Source of the DNA: Sporobolomyces roseus
Lineage: Eukaryota > Basidiomycota > Microbotryomycetes > Sporidiobolales > Sporidiobolaceae
NCBI GenBank assembly: GCA_016617785.1
Contig: JADILM010000005.1
Span: 62,001-126,000, forward strand
Direction of reading: 5' to 3'
DNA: 64,000 nt
Position numbers and translations under genes: made by a program. Shown in pieces: positions 1-12,565 of the stretch (positions are counted from its first letter, which is position 1; each line of letters opens with the position of its first letter). A model generated the notes under the pieces. It was not told the origin of the DNA. It made no database searches and saw nothing but the letters and a program-made list of their open reading frames with translations.

Positions 1-1685
1 AATGATGAGGATCCGCTTTGAAGCTTTATTGAGAGAACTTGAAGCTCACAAAGATGGTTCGAACGTCTTGCTCACACTCGTACTGATCAGTAAAAGTGGT
101 TATGGCATCGAGGGACAAGGAATTCAAGGGGGGAAGATTCGGAAGAGTCAGAATCAGCTCAATACTGCTTGAGGATAAGCACAAGAAGGCCTCACCACCG
201 AGCCATAGAGGTGAACAGCCTTTAGTTTTCGCCACAACAAGTGTAATGTCTCGACGAGAACGTCGGAGTTGTGGAGATTGATTGAGTTGTGAAGATTGGT
301 CGACCAAGGGGGTCGAGTCGCTTCGAGATCATCCCACCAATGCTCAACTTGAATCTCTTGATACCTTACCAAACTAGAGAGTAGCCTCGAGATCTGACGT
401 CTGATCTGCACTTGGTTTTGACCAAGACTCTTGCTGAACTGTTGTAGATTCGAGCAAGCGATTCTGTACTGTTGCCATGGCGGAAGGCGGCTGATTTTGA
501 GCGGACAGAGATCAACAAATACTGCATCTGAATTAAGCTCCTGCGTGGACAAGAAAGCCGAGCGTAGATTGTCAGTCTCGAAGGTGCGAAAAGAAAGCGA
601 AAAACCGACTTTTTTTTCTACCCCAACCTCTGTCTGCCAAGAGATGAAAGGATCAGCTTCGGGCATTTTGACAAGAAAGGAGACTACGAACGAGAAAGAT
701 CAAGATTTGCTTTTTCTGTAGATTCTGCTCATTCAGTTGTATTCAGTTGCAGTCCGTAGACTCAATCAGGCATCTGCAGGCTGTTGACTAGGGCTTACAA
801 CTCTGACAGCAAATGGGGCATTCTCATCCTCTTTGAAATCTCGAGTCATACCATCTAGGATAGAGCAGATTCGAGCGGCTAAGCTTGGTTGAGCGTTGTC
901 CGTCCGAGCCTCTAGCTTGTTCCACATTTTCACGTCGAGTGCTTGTATGAGTGAGATCATGGATCTGACGGCTCGACTGGAGAGTGCTCGTTGAAGCGGA
1001 ATGTCGCGCGCGAGTTGAACAAGGTTTTCGAGACGAAAAGCGAGGGTCCCAAACGAGCTTCCCAAAGGTACACGGTGTTCTGCGGTACCTTGGTATAAGG
1101 AGGATGTGTGTGGCGTGCTCCTAGGATAAGAGCCGGGGGCAAAGGTAGCGGCGGTGGGATCGAGAGAAGAAAGACGAGCCGCTGAAGATTTCTGTTGCTC
1201 ATCAATTTTGTCGTGTGCCTATGGCTTACAAGAATCAGTCAGAGTACAGGATCGATTAGAGTGATACCCACAAGCATGTGATCAAGCTTCGTCTGCTCGT
1301 ATTGCTGATTTCAACGCGAAAAGGCGTGAGCACGAGTAGGTTCGGACGGAAGAAAATAGTTTGTGCTCACAAATGCTCCCCAGTTCTCGTGTTCTATATA
1401 GTATAGGAGCTCACCAAGCGTATCACGGATCAACTTGAGCGTGTGAACACCGTCGAACTTCGTGCTCCTCAGCTCGTCCCATTCTGCCGACGTCAACGAG
1501 TTCAAGATCCGGCATTGAAAGGCAGAGACATCAGATGGGATGTGTTTCGGGACTTTCGGTAGTGCAGCTTGAAGAGCCTTGACGAGGCCTTGCGTAATCT
1601 GGAACTCCGATTCGCGATTGCCGCTTGCGTAATCCTCAAGATATCTTCGTACGCCGGTTTGGTCCTCGCCTGGCTGAGAAGACAT
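1..1685 (-). CDS. Repeat-family gene A, three modules with microexons, 3' end outside window
   Basis: No known domain recognised. The ATG is at 1685. Exons, all phase 0: 1371-1685, 1272-1304, 799-1218, 692-724, 196-633 and 50-82, giving 424 codons before a GTGAGC donor whose partner exon lies left of base 1. Each long exon carries one module of about 75-90 residues, predicted helical by eye, with the signatures AEWDEL, KMWNKL and HWWDDL. Each is followed by a 33-nt exon: QYEQTKLDHML, NLQKKQILIFL and YECEQDVRTIF. Module 2 ends in CSILDG and DENAPFAVR, closely matching module 2 of gene B next door, so A and B are tandem duplicates. Introns show CTGAC/CTGAT branch sites. Exon joins are inferred from frame, splice signals and the paralogue. 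Function unknown. Confidence 0.72.
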
Positions 1686-2144
1686 GTCGATTAGCTGATC
1701 AAGTGAAAGAAAGGGTGAAGAAGGAGAACCAAAGTCATGAAACCGTGGGTCGAATCAAGCGAACCAAGATTTTTCGGTCCGCGGGAAGCGGCAAAAGACA
1801 CTGAATCTCCTATCTCTCCACGAGGATCGGATTGAATCTGCACCGCCTCAACGGAAGTTTTGCTGACGTGTGGTAAGAGAGAACCACGAAACTCGAATGG
1901 GAGAAACTTGGTATACACAAGATATACAGCGAAATCCGTTTCTGTCGAATCAAAGAGAACGTACATTGCCAGCGATGAACAACACCCTCCTCCCTCGAGC
2001 ACAACTCGACAAGTTCAAAACTCACATCTGGCGTGAAAAGCTGAACGAGATGTGGGAACAAACACGGAGCTCGAAGCGTACACCGGATTTCTCGCAATGT
2101 CGAGTTTGGTCTGAGTCATCAATAGAGTCAGCACACAATTGGGC

Positions 2145-3921
2145 TCAAAGAGAGACATGAAAGCGACGAACCCAGAAAGTCGATCCGGCTTTTCTCTGCT
2201 CGATTTCGCAAACGTCAGTTGCTGTCTGTTATGAACCGAACGCTAGAGTATAGACTTACAAAGATCGTCCGAAGGTCTTGCTCGCATTCGCTCTGCAGAA
2301 TAATAGGAGATTCGACGGAAGGAAAACGGCGAAAAGCAAAAAGAGCCCATAAAGTCAGCTAGAGAACCTCGGGAAGAGAGCGGGAATCTGCACATACCAC
2401 AATGATGGACTGATGTATGGTTGCGCTTGCTGCTTGACTGATCAGCATCTGAAGAACTTCATTGACGAGTCGACTGTTGGAAATCTCGCTCGTCCAGAGA
2501 GGATGAGTTTCTGCGAGTCTCGACCATTCCGCTGCATACTCTTTCGTCTCGAGCTTTCCAAGTGAGTTGAGGAATTGAAGGATGTGGTGCTTGAGAGGTC
2601 CGGTGAGAAAATGGGAGACCTTTCGTAGATTCGAGCAGAGGAATTTGAACATGTCGAAAGACGATAACGAAGCGTTACGAGATTGAGCGAGTTCGAATTC
2701 GGATGCTTGTTTGGCTGACGACTGCGTTCGAAGCAAAACAAGGCAGACATAAATAGAGAGAAGATGATAGCGAGAAAGGGACAGTCAAAAGGACAAACCG
2801 AAAAATGGATATCGGCTTTCCTCTAGCAGACATGAATGAGATGGTGTTGAGATGAGTGAGCTCTTGTGAAATCGAGGGAAGTAGCAGTGCTCACAAGGAG
2901 ACTCGAAATTTGCCCGTATTGTAAATTCTGGTTCACCAATTAGGAGTCAGTCTCAATTGGCAATTGACAAGCTCAAAGAAGGTTTTAATAGCTCACGGTT
3001 CTAACTGCATACGGTTCATTCTCATCGCGATGGGAGTCTTGTGCGATACCGTCCAGAATCGAGCAGATCTTCGAAGCGAAAGGCTCTCCGGTGATCGAAT
3101 CGCGCTTGTTCTCGAGTATCCTCCAAATCGCTTGATCGAAACCTTGGAGCAGATGAATCAAGGAGAGAAGAGCGTGTTGAGCGAGAGGTTGTTGAGTCGG
3201 AACTTGAGACCAAACGTGCTGGATTTGAGCGAGGCGGTTCAGGAGTTGGTCGAAGTTGCTGATCTGAAGCGGAATCGAGTGTATCGGTAAAGCGTTAGAC
3301 TGAAGAGGAGTGATCTGATGGTCGATTCGGATATCAGAAGCTGAAAGGAAATCGGTCGCAGACGGATTGAAAGAAGGAGGACGAGGGAGAAGTGATTCTG
3401 CTTGAGGGACCTTGGATTCGATCTATTATACTTCGATGGTCAGCTCACGAACAAGTCAAAGCTGAGAGCGACATACGAGTAGCTTGACGAGAGCAGTCTT
3501 TCGAGATGTCTGCGAAATTGAGAGAGTCAGAATCAATTCGATCAGATGATAATGGATGGAAACTCACGAAGCTCGTCCAATTCCGGCTTGCGATGTCTTG
3601 ACGAAGCATGTCGAGAGTCTGGCAGATTGCGTAAGTATATGTAGTCGATTCAACCTGTCGTCTGTAACCGCTTGCTGGATACGTTTCCATCAACCTTTCC
3701 CAATCTTCTCCACTCAAGCGGTTCAAAACGCGGTAGAACGGTGCGATAACGTGATTGAGCTCGTTGTGAGGATCTTCAGGTAGCGAGAGGAGAAGTTCTT
3801 TCAGAAGAGATCGAAAAGTCGAAAAGTCGCTGTCGGGGAGCTCGGCTAGAGATTCTCGAACTAGATCTCGCAAGCTTGATGCCTGTTGATGAGGAGTAGC
3901 TGAAGGTGTTTGATGTGACAT
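2145..3921 (-). CDS. Repeat-family gene B, complete three-module protein, 417 aa
   Basis: Best-resolved member of the unrecognised family. Exons, all phase 0 and multiples of three: 3568-3921 (118 codons), 3477-3509 (11), 2997-3422 (142), 2895-2927 (11), 2398-2721 (108), 2260-2292 (11) and 2145-2195 (17 with stop), total 418 codons. Modules carry EDWERL, AIWRIL and AEWSRL. The 11-residue microexons encode TSRKTALVKLL, NLQYGQISSLL and SECEQDLRTIF; the last two match the corresponding exons of gene A. The terminal exon encodes a short basic tail with FWVRR. No signal peptide, membrane segment or catalytic motif seen. Probably a soluble helical protein that binds something; that is inference only. 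Confidence 0.75.
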
Positions 3922-4281
3922 GTCGAGTCGAGGGAAGGAAGGGGAAGCGGCGAGGTGAAGGGGATGAAAAGGTGAGAGAGAGGAGGAAGAAAGAAGAAAG
4001 AGGAAGAGAAGTTCGTTTCGATTGTCCGTTTCCTCCGCGGTCTCACCTGGCGATCTCCATCCCTGCCGAATCACACGAGAGTCTGTAGAGTGTCCAGAGC
4101 GAGAGATAAGCCTACTGAATCCGAAACTCGCGAGTCGGTGAAACGAGAAGTCCTGAAAGTGTCCGCGTTTCCGACCGTACAGAGAAAGAAACCCAACGAT
4201 CCTCCTGCAGCTGCACAGCAAACGTGCCGAACTCATTCCATAATTCACGCTCCGGCAACAACCCTATCCCCCGTCGAACCT

Positions 4282-4973
4282 TTAGCGATGTTGCACATCG
4301 CGACGTCCAGGGACGTAACGACCTCGTATGGCCTGCTCATCGAAGCGGGGAGAGAGTATCAGTGATATGTCGGAAGGTGTGAATCGAGTCGAGGCTCTCA
4401 CAGCTCTCCAAGCTTTCTGCGAGACGGCCTGTTTCTCAGAAGAGAACGATCAGCGGGGGAGATCGCAAGCGTTTGCCAATTGACCTTACAAGGAGCGCTT
4501 CGACGCTGTTCTCAGCTCTTTGCTACTCGGTACATGGGAGAGAGACGATCTTATCAGCAGACAAATCGAGAAAGGCCTGAAAAAAAAGGTTGAGAACGTA
4601 CGACTGCTTCTGATAAAGTAGCAAAGTCTGGTTGCGCTTCACGCAGGCCTTGAGATACATCTCTGATCAAGTTGTATATCACGGTGTAGACTCGTAGAGC
4701 GTAAGTGGGTCGACCGTTTACTTCGAGTTCGGTCCAGTCCACTCCGGTGATCTCCTTGAGTCGCTCGTAGAATATCTTGAGATGATGGCGGAGGTCAGCG
4801 CTGGGGTTTCGTGGAATATCGCTGCTGTAGGAATGGACGCTTTGGACCAAGATTTGGAATGAATCCCAATCTGAAGGAAGATCTTGAGGAATGGGTTCCG
4901 CTTCGGAATCGCTGAGATTGGCTCGAATTGGCGAGACCGACCTCCTGGCGGATCCGATGTGATCGCTCGACAT
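4282..4973 (-). CDS. Repeat-family gene C, single-module form, about 179 aa
   Basis: A short member next to genes A and B on the same strand. Exons 4602-4973 (124 codons), 4490-4522 (33-nt microexon, QRAENSVEALL) and 4282-4416 (45 codons with stop) total 540 nt. The first exon has a Ser/Glu-rich leader of about 40 residues, then one module with the signature VDWTEL. It matches the first module plus the last microexon and tail of genes A and B, as if modules 2 and 3 were absent. The donor GTACGT and the CTGATAAG branch region support the first intron. The reading frame of the tail, and so the exact stop, is the least certain part. Function unknown. Confidence 0.62.
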
Positions 4974-5515
4974 CGTTTGAGTGATGAGAGAGAGAAAGGG
5001 AGAAAGGAGGAGCGGGAGATCGGGTTTTGACGACGAGATGGAAGTCCGCGGCCAAAGTTTGCTTGTCTCGGCTGTTGGATTGAGAGCATGTGGTTACGGA
5101 AACAGGATCATGCGAGAGAAGAGTGGGTGAAGCGGTTTCCTAGAGCGAGGTTCGAAGACAATCCTGCTCAGTCAGAGCTACTCGAGCTTGTGGTTACTAG
5201 AGAGATAGATTTACTCACTGCACTATTACATGAGACCCGAGTGACTCTCGTTGATCTCGTCCACTCTTCTCCCTGCTACCTAATCCCTCAATTCCCTCCC
5301 TCAAACTCGGAGCGACGATGAAGCAAGATCTTGAGCATAGTAGTGGTGGTAGTAATCGATCTGGTGAGTCTCCTAAGCAGTACAGAGCGACTAGCGAGAT
5401 GGAGTGAATAGTGAAAGGGAGAAAGGAATCGAGGCGGATTTGAACCTCGACATCAGATTATGAGGACGTTGAGATGTGGCTAGTCGGACAATAGGCGTAT
5501 ATAGATTGTCCAGAG
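4974..5515. other. Intergenic gap between gene C and the ChaC gene
   Basis: No protein gene supported. On the minus strand, about 5433-5465 resembles the 3' half of an elongator tRNA-Met (a CTCATAA anticodon loop, then a GGTTCAAATCC T-arm), but the anticodon stem pairs poorly and no credible 5' half is visible. A 7-bp inverted repeat, GGACAAT/ATTGTCC, lies at 5486-5511 just upstream of the ChaC ATG. Confidence 0.4.
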
Positions 5516-6684
5516 ATGATCTGGCACTCTCCTGAGCTGTTGTCGTCGATATCTTGCTCATCTCGCTTCAATCAACATCGTCTCGCTCCTTATCGCCTAA
5601 TACGCTTGCTGACCACGCTTCTATTCGCTCGACAGCTTTTCCAGGACTACCAGAAGGTACTACCTCGATATTCGGTTACGGTTCTTTACTTTTCAAACCA
5701 CCTCCTTTCAATCTCTCCTCAACTCCAGGTTACATCAAAGGATTCGTCAGGCGGTTCGCACAAGAGAGTCACGATCATCGAGGGACTGAGGAACATCCGG
5801 GAAGAGGTGAGCTTCGACTCTTGATGAGGCAGAGGAGGAAATGGAGCTGATTGCGAAATTTGGAGAGAGGAAGTTTAGTCGTTACCTTAGTGACGGAACA
5901 GGATTGGGAATCACATAGGAAGGTACGCTCCGCATCAGTCGTCAACTCAGCCCACTCGTGTAAGCTAACGTCGTTGCTTGAGGACAGGATGATCCGCTAG
6001 GTTCGCATCACGTTTGGGGCAAGTTCTCTTCTTGTTCTTCGCTACTCCAAGCTTCCTAAGTCCATAAGAGCTGATCGACACATCTTTTGTCGTCGATAGG
6101 GAAGATCTATCATATCCCACCGGCAAACTCTGCCGAGATTTGGGTAACTTCACCCTCCCCTTGCGTCTCACCTAGCCAAATCGACTCACATTCTCAACCT
6201 CGCAGGCCTACCTCGATCACCGGGAGAAGGATGGCTACACTCAACGGAAAGTGGATGTGCACGGAACGAATGCTGCGGGAGATGAGATTGTTGTCGAGAA
6301 AGATGCAAGTTTCCCTTTTTCACTTCTCGATCGCTGTCTCAAAATGGCTGATCGTTCTCGCTGTCGACTGATGAACAGGTGCGAGTGTATGTAGGAGAGA
6401 CGGATAACCCCTCTTTTGCTGGAGGTGAGGAAATGGAGAAGTTAGCGAGTCGAATAGCTGAAAGTGTTGGACCCTCAGGTCGGAACAAGGTGAGTTGACT
6501 CCCTCGCTCCCTCATTGAATACTACTCATTGTCGGACATCATCTCATAGGAGTACCTCTACGAAGTCTGTAATTCGGTTCAACAGCTTTGCCCTCAAAGC
6601 GAAGATCAATACCTCGCGAAACTCGAGAAACTCGTCAGGAAACACGATGAGGACAAATCGAATCGAGTGCCGAGAGGACTGTGA
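5516..6684 (+). CDS. ChaC-type gamma-glutamylcyclotransferase, 232 aa
   Basis: Glutathione-degrading enzyme of the ChaC family, which in eukaryotes releases 5-oxoproline and Cys-Gly from glutathione in the cytosol. Exons 5516-5579, 5636-5806, 5879-5922, 5988-6018, 6100-6143, 6206-6304, 6379-6489 and 6550-6684 total 699 nt, an exact multiple of three. Family landmarks in order: FGYGSLLFKPPP (substrate-binding YGSL loop), GFVRRFAQESHDHRGT, PGRVVTLV, HHVWGKIYHIPP, YLDHREKDGY (ending in the family's conserved glutamate region) and VYVGETDNPSF. Two introns, starting at 6019 and 6305, can only be spliced in frame as GC-AG introns (GCAAGT donors). The first exon and start are the least certain, because the conserved part begins about 15 codons into exon 2. 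Confidence 0.88.
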
Positions 6685-7142
6685 AAAGTTGAACATGGTG
6701 TATATAGTGATAGAGCGTCAAGTGCAATAGAGGAGAGTTATGCATAGGTGGGAGAAGAAGCGCGAAGCGAGGGAAGTTCAACATTTCGTCGACTTTACGT
6801 TTCGGTCTTTCGACAGCTTTCGTCGACTACATACAAGCTCCAATTTCAAGCTCCTCGTTGTCGTCTACCTCGCAACAACGTCGTCATCGTCGTCCGCAGC
6901 AGGTCCGAGGACTCCGTCGCAAAGTCCTCCTTTCTCTACACTCGCTTCTCTCGCTCTTTCCTCTCTTTCCTTCCTCCAAACATCGAGCAAAGCATTCATC
7001 GAAGTGAGTCTCCTCCTCTCTCTTACATAGATCCGTACTGACTCTTCATGCAGTGACCCGCTCGACTTCGAAACGTCGACTCTCTTCGTTCCTCCCACGA
7101 TCCTTGACTCCCTCAAACTCCTCCAAGAAGTCCTCTTCCACA

Positions 7143-10100
7143 ATGTCCTCTACTCCCACTCCGTTCCTCCACCTTAAATTCACCTCACTCCGTCCCCCTC
7201 CTCAATACGGCCATCAACTCCCATTCTCCCACCAGCTCGACCCTACAATTCACGAGTTACCCGATTCCCTCAAGACTGATGTACAGAGAGAAGGGATCAA
7301 GAGGTATTTGTTACAGAATTTCAAGGAGGGGAGTTTTGTGTGGGAGGTCGTCAAGGAGAGGTTGGAGAGTGAGGAAGAGAAGGGTGAGGGGAAGGATAGT
7401 GATGGAATGTATTTGGTTGTCAACAGGAGTTGGGCTAGAACTGTCGGTGATAACGTGAGTCTCTCATTCTTTCGCTTTCTATCGGATGAAGTGAGCGAGA
7501 CTGAACGTTTCCTCGTCTTTTTGTGAAATTACAGAAACTTCACCTCTCCCTTTACGTCTATCAGGAAGATAAACACTGCGCTACTTGGGTAGGTCTCGAC
7601 GATCTCTCAGTCTCGTCCTTTGCCCTTCGAAGCTGAGCCTGTTGTATTCTTGCAGCACGCCTACACCGATCGCACTATTTCCTATTCTCGAGAAGGCGAC
7701 GCAACTTCCGCCGACGCTCCTCAAGATGATCCCGATGCCGAAGCGAACGATCAAGAAGAGCTAGAGGAGGAGTTCTCGCCGATTCCGAACGAAGACCCTT
7801 ACTCTCCACCTTCTGCGCTCGCACAATACGTGGCCACGATGGACAGTCAGAGTCGTCCTAGCTCTCCCTTCGTACCTCCTGAGCGTGACTCGGAACGACC
7901 CCGATTTGATCGACCTTACAAAGAACCGGTCATCGATTCGGATGAAGAGCAAGAAGCTGAACAGGCGAAGGAGAAAGATAGGAAGAAGGATAGAGGAGGT
8001 GAAGGGAAGGATAGTTCCGAGACAGAGGAGGTACACAAACCTGTCGTTCAAGATCGTCGCTCGAGAAGCTCGAGAAAACCAAAGGAGGAGGTCCAATCTC
8101 AACGATCTCAATCCCCCGAGGAGGTCGTCGAGAAACCGCAAGAACGTCGATCTAGGAGCGCAAGAAGGGAGAAGAAGCCAGTCGCCGAATCAGATCCCGA
8201 GGAGGAGGTCAAGGAGAAGTCAAAGTCGAAGAAACGAGATGAGAGCGATTCCGAGGAAGAGAAGAAATCACGTTCGAAACCCGATTATCCTATCGTCAAG
8301 TCGAAACCTATCGGTCATCAGTCTTCTCGCAAGCATAAGGAGGAGGATTTAAGTGTCTCTGGGTCAAGGTCACCGACTCCTCCACCAGTCAAGTCTCGTT
8401 CATCCCGTTCGAAGAAACGTGAACCTTCACCTCAGTCTGCCTCTCGCTCTCCTTCTCCTCCTCGCCAGCGCAAACCTAAAGAACGTTCTCCTTCTCGAAC
8501 CCCTTCTCCCGTCGTCGAAGCGAAGCAAGAACGAGGCAGAAGTCGACGATCCGAGAAGAAACCAGTCCCTTCAGCCAGTCCTTCACACTCACCTTCTCCC
8601 GCTCCCGACCCACGCTCTACACGCTCGAAACCACCTTCGCCATCCCCGGTCGTTTCTTCGAGATCACCTTCACCTCCTCCGCCGGTCAAGAACCGATCTT
8701 CTCGCCGTGCCAAGTCCGAAACCCCTTCCCGTTCTCCCTCACCTCCTCCAGCCGTCCAACCAGAACGAACTCGCTCTAAAGTACGTAGTGGAGAACACAA
8801 GGTCGAAGAGAACGTCAAGAAGGAGATCAAGAAAGTGGAGGAAAAGGTTCGTAAGTTCTCAACTTCACGATCTCGTTCACGCTCGAGATCACCCTCTCCT
8901 CCACCTCGACGCGGATCCTCGAGAATCAAGAAGGTAGTAGAGGAGGAAAAGGGGAAAGTCAAGAAAGTCGTCGAGAAAGTTCGCGAAAAGTCCCGTTCAC
9001 CTTCTCCTAAACCCACCCGATCTCGTCACTCCCGTCGCAAATCTCTTTCTCCATCTCGTTCCCGATCTCCTTCACCTCCTCCCAAATCTCGTCACTCTCG
9101 CCGCAAATCGGTCTCTCACCCCGCTGATCTTGAACAAGCTCATCCTCAAGGAATCCACCGTTCGACTGCTACTCCTTCCGCCGAACCAACTTGGCGATCC
9201 GTCTCTCGTAACCGCCATCGCCGAGCTGATGACTCTGATGACGACACTCTTGTCCGAGGCAACATGGACGATCACGAGCTCGACATTCCAGCAGGAGGAG
9301 AATCGACTTTACTCAAAGCGAAACCGAAGAAACGATCTGGACATCACCATGCTACGAAGGACGAAGCTTTCGATCCGGATGAAGTTGAGCGATCTCGAGT
9401 TCAGAGGGAGAAGGAGAAAGTTGTCGAACCTCAAACTCTCAAGAGCGCTGTTGGAGGTTGGTTCAAGAGTGTCGGGAATTTGATTGCTGCAGAGGCCAAA
9501 ACTGCCGTTGGGGCTGCTGAGGAAGAGGTATTGAAAGCTGAGGTTGGACTTGAGGAATGGGAGGAAGAGGAGAGGGAGGAAAGGAGGAAACGGAAAGCTG
9601 AAAGAGCGAAGAGGAGGGAAGAGAGGAGGAAGCGCAAAGAAGCTATGGAAGAGGGAAAGAGGGAGAAAGAGGAGGAGCTGGAGAGTATGGTTGATCGAGC
9701 TGAAGATGCTGCTGAAGGAATGTTGGAAACGTCGGAAAAACTCACGGCGAGGAAGACTAGGGAAGCTAGGAAGGAGAAGGAAAGGCGGAAGGCGAAAGAG
9801 ACGGACGCATCGGAAGAGAACGATGGACAACCGGTGCGCTCTCATCGACACCGCTCTCATCGCAAGGCGGAGGAGGAGGAGAAAGAAGAACAAATTCCCA
9901 TTTCTTCGACTAGATCCCGCTCAAAGCATCGTACCTCTCGACCTACCTCCCCTGTCATCGACGAGGAGGAACCTCGATCAAGATCTCACGCTACTGGGGA
10001 AGAGGAGGATTCGAAATCGACCCGTTCTTCTCATCTTCACCGCTCTCGCCGCGATCAATCTCCTTCGGATCACGAAGAAGAACCTGCATCTCCACCTCCT

Positions 10101-12339
10101 CGACCTGCTCTTCGTCAACGCGCCATGTCAATTTCAGCTTCTGTCGACGCAGGAATCAAAGGTCTTCGAGAATCGGTCAACAAGATCGTTTCGAGTGCCG
10201 GACAAGTCGAACACGAGAAGGATGATTCGGAAGAAGAGAGGAAAGCTAGGAAAGCTGAGAGGGAAAAGAGGAAGATCGAGAAAGAGAGGAAAGCTATCGA
10301 GGAGGAACGAAAGACGATTCAGGCTGAGGAGGCAGAGAGGAAGAAACGTCTCGAAGTCGACAGCGATGAGGAAGACAGAATGAAGGAAAGGGCTCGACTA
10401 CCTCGCATCAACACTGCTCGAAAACATGATCACGAGGAATCTCAGAGATCTTCCCGTCGTTCTCGTCACCCTCGACCCTCGACTCCACCTCCAGACCTCG
10501 AACCTCCCAAACCCTCTCATCAACTCCCTCCGTCACCCCTACAACTCCCCTCCGACAGCGAGTTCAGCGAAGCTCCACCTCCTCGTTCGAATCGCTCGAG
10601 CCGTCGCAAACCCGCTCTCACGTCGGATGAAGAATCTGAAGCTCCCTCTCGAATCCCACGCTCATCTCGTCTCGACCGTCAGACTACTTCTCGCCCTCCC
10701 GTCTTCGACCCAGAGGAATCTGAAGCTTCGATCGCTCCGATTCCGCTTCGTCAACGACAAGCTCCACCTCCCCGACCTCGTTCAAACTCTGTCACTTCCG
10801 ATACCGACATGTCAGATGCACCCTCTCGTGCTTCATCCCGCTCAATAAGATCGATGGATAGGAGTGAAAGTGAAGCGGATACTCCAGCTCATTTGGAAGC
10901 GAAACGAAACGCTAGACGTGAGTGATTCATTCGCTTTCCTCCTCGTTTGCTGATAGCTGACACGGGCTCTGAGTGTAGGTAATTCGACTACGATTCCGAT
11001 CGAAACGATTCGATGTCTTCGCGAGCAGCAACTCAATACTGGAACCCGATCGATCCCGAATAGTCCTGTTACGCAGCAATCTCGTCAAGACTTCCCTTCT
11101 CGCACACAACAAGTCAAGGAGGAGCTTAATCGCACAACCTCGAAGCTCGCCGAAGATGCTCGCAAGGAGAAAGATCATTTCGTTGAGGAAGTTCACAATC
11201 ATCGCAAGTCTCGACACCATACAGTCGATACCTCAGACGACGAGAATTCTCGATTCGATGCATCTCGCAAGCATGCCACGCGAAAATACTCCTCAGACGA
11301 CGATCGATTCGATTTCACTTCGTCTCGTTCGAAACCCCCTCCCTCAGTTCCCGCTTACCCTCGTCGACTTTCCCCCGTTCCTCTCTCAGCCACTTCTCCC
11401 ATTTCGCCCTACGCCTATTCTCCAACCGATCCTCCCCTTCGTCCTCAACCTGTTAAACCTTCTTCCTATCGAGCTCCACCTCCCTCCAACAAGAACTCGA
11501 CTCGCTCAAATCCTCCTCCTTCCGCTCGAGCTTACACTCCCTACTCAAGCGATGAATCAAGCGACGAAGCTGATCCTTCTCGACCTTCAAGCGCGAGAGA
11601 ACGTAGAGGCTATAGGAGTGGTTCAAGTATCGGTAGTGAGCGTTCGAGGAGAACTCAAGATTCCCCATCTTCTTCCTACCGCTTCCCTTCCTCAAAAGCG
11701 TACGAATCGGAATCAGATGGAGGAGGACTCGGATACCCTCGATCGGCTAAGAAAGAGGAAGCGTCGACACATAAAAGGGTTCAATCTTTCACTCGTACTC
11801 AAGACGCTCTCCCTTTCTCGTCCGAGGAAGAAGAAGACGATGAAGCATTCAAACCGACCCTTCAAGCTCAACGTTACCCTTCCTACGATGGTAGCGAACC
11901 AAATTCCTATCAAGCTCCTTCGACGACGACTACATCAGGAAGATCTCGTACAATGGTTTCAGCTCCCAAATCCGTTTCCTCATCCCATCGTTTTCGAGGT
12001 ATCCCCCCTCCACCTCCCACAACCACCTTAGATAACGATTACGGTCTACCCTCCTCCTCCAATTCGTCGAGAATCGATCCTTATTTCTCGAGTTACTCTT
12101 CCTACGCCGGAACTCCTTCGATCCGATCCCCCGTTTCAGAGATGCATGGATTTACTGGATTTGATGCTCGAACTACTAGTTCTTCGCATACAAATTCACT
12201 CGGTAAGGGCGGCGAAAGGAGGGAGATGAAAGGGAATGAAAGGGAGAGGAAAGGAGTTGGAAAAAGTTCGGTACCTTTTGGAAGGTTCGAAGCTCCGGTT
12301 GGGAGGAGAATGGCTAGGAGATTACAAGGTGAGATGTGA
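7143..12339 (+). CDS. Large charged, Ser/Arg- and Glu/Lys-rich protein, 1662 aa
   Basis: Exons 7143-7454, 7535-7588, 7656-10917 and 10979-12339 total 1663 codons with stop. The first about 140 residues look globular (contains YLLQNF, MYLVVNRSWAR, LHLSLYVYQEDKHCATW). The rest is low complexity: repeated SRSPSPPP-like stretches near residues 260-500 resembling RS domains, long Glu/Lys/Arg runs likely to form coiled coil near 640-760 and 860-930, then a Ser/Pro/Tyr-rich C-terminus. I recognise no catalytic domain. The composition would fit a nuclear or cytoskeletal scaffold, but that is inference. The ATG is the first in frame. Upstream (6740-7070) an intron-like GTGAGT...CTGAC...CAG segment suggests a spliced leader. 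Confidence 0.8.
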
Positions 12340-12565
12340 GGTAAAAGCTTAAGGGGGTATTTGCTTATTTTTGTGTTTGGAAGAGTACTTCTCTCTTTTA
12401 CAAAGTCTTCTCGTTTCTAGTTTTCTCGTTTCCTTTTCGTTTTGCTGTAACTTTCGTTCCCGATTGATCCTTCCAAATAGAGACACTTTTTCTCCCTATA
12501 TCTCTCATCTCATCTCATCGGCGTCTCACTCGCCCGTTCCATCCACAACATAGAGCTCCAGAATT

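Noticed and set aside
8353..9893. Long open frames in other frames and on the minus strand inside the 7-12 kb gene
   Set aside because: Shadows of the low-complexity coding exon; the main frame is open for 3.2 kb.
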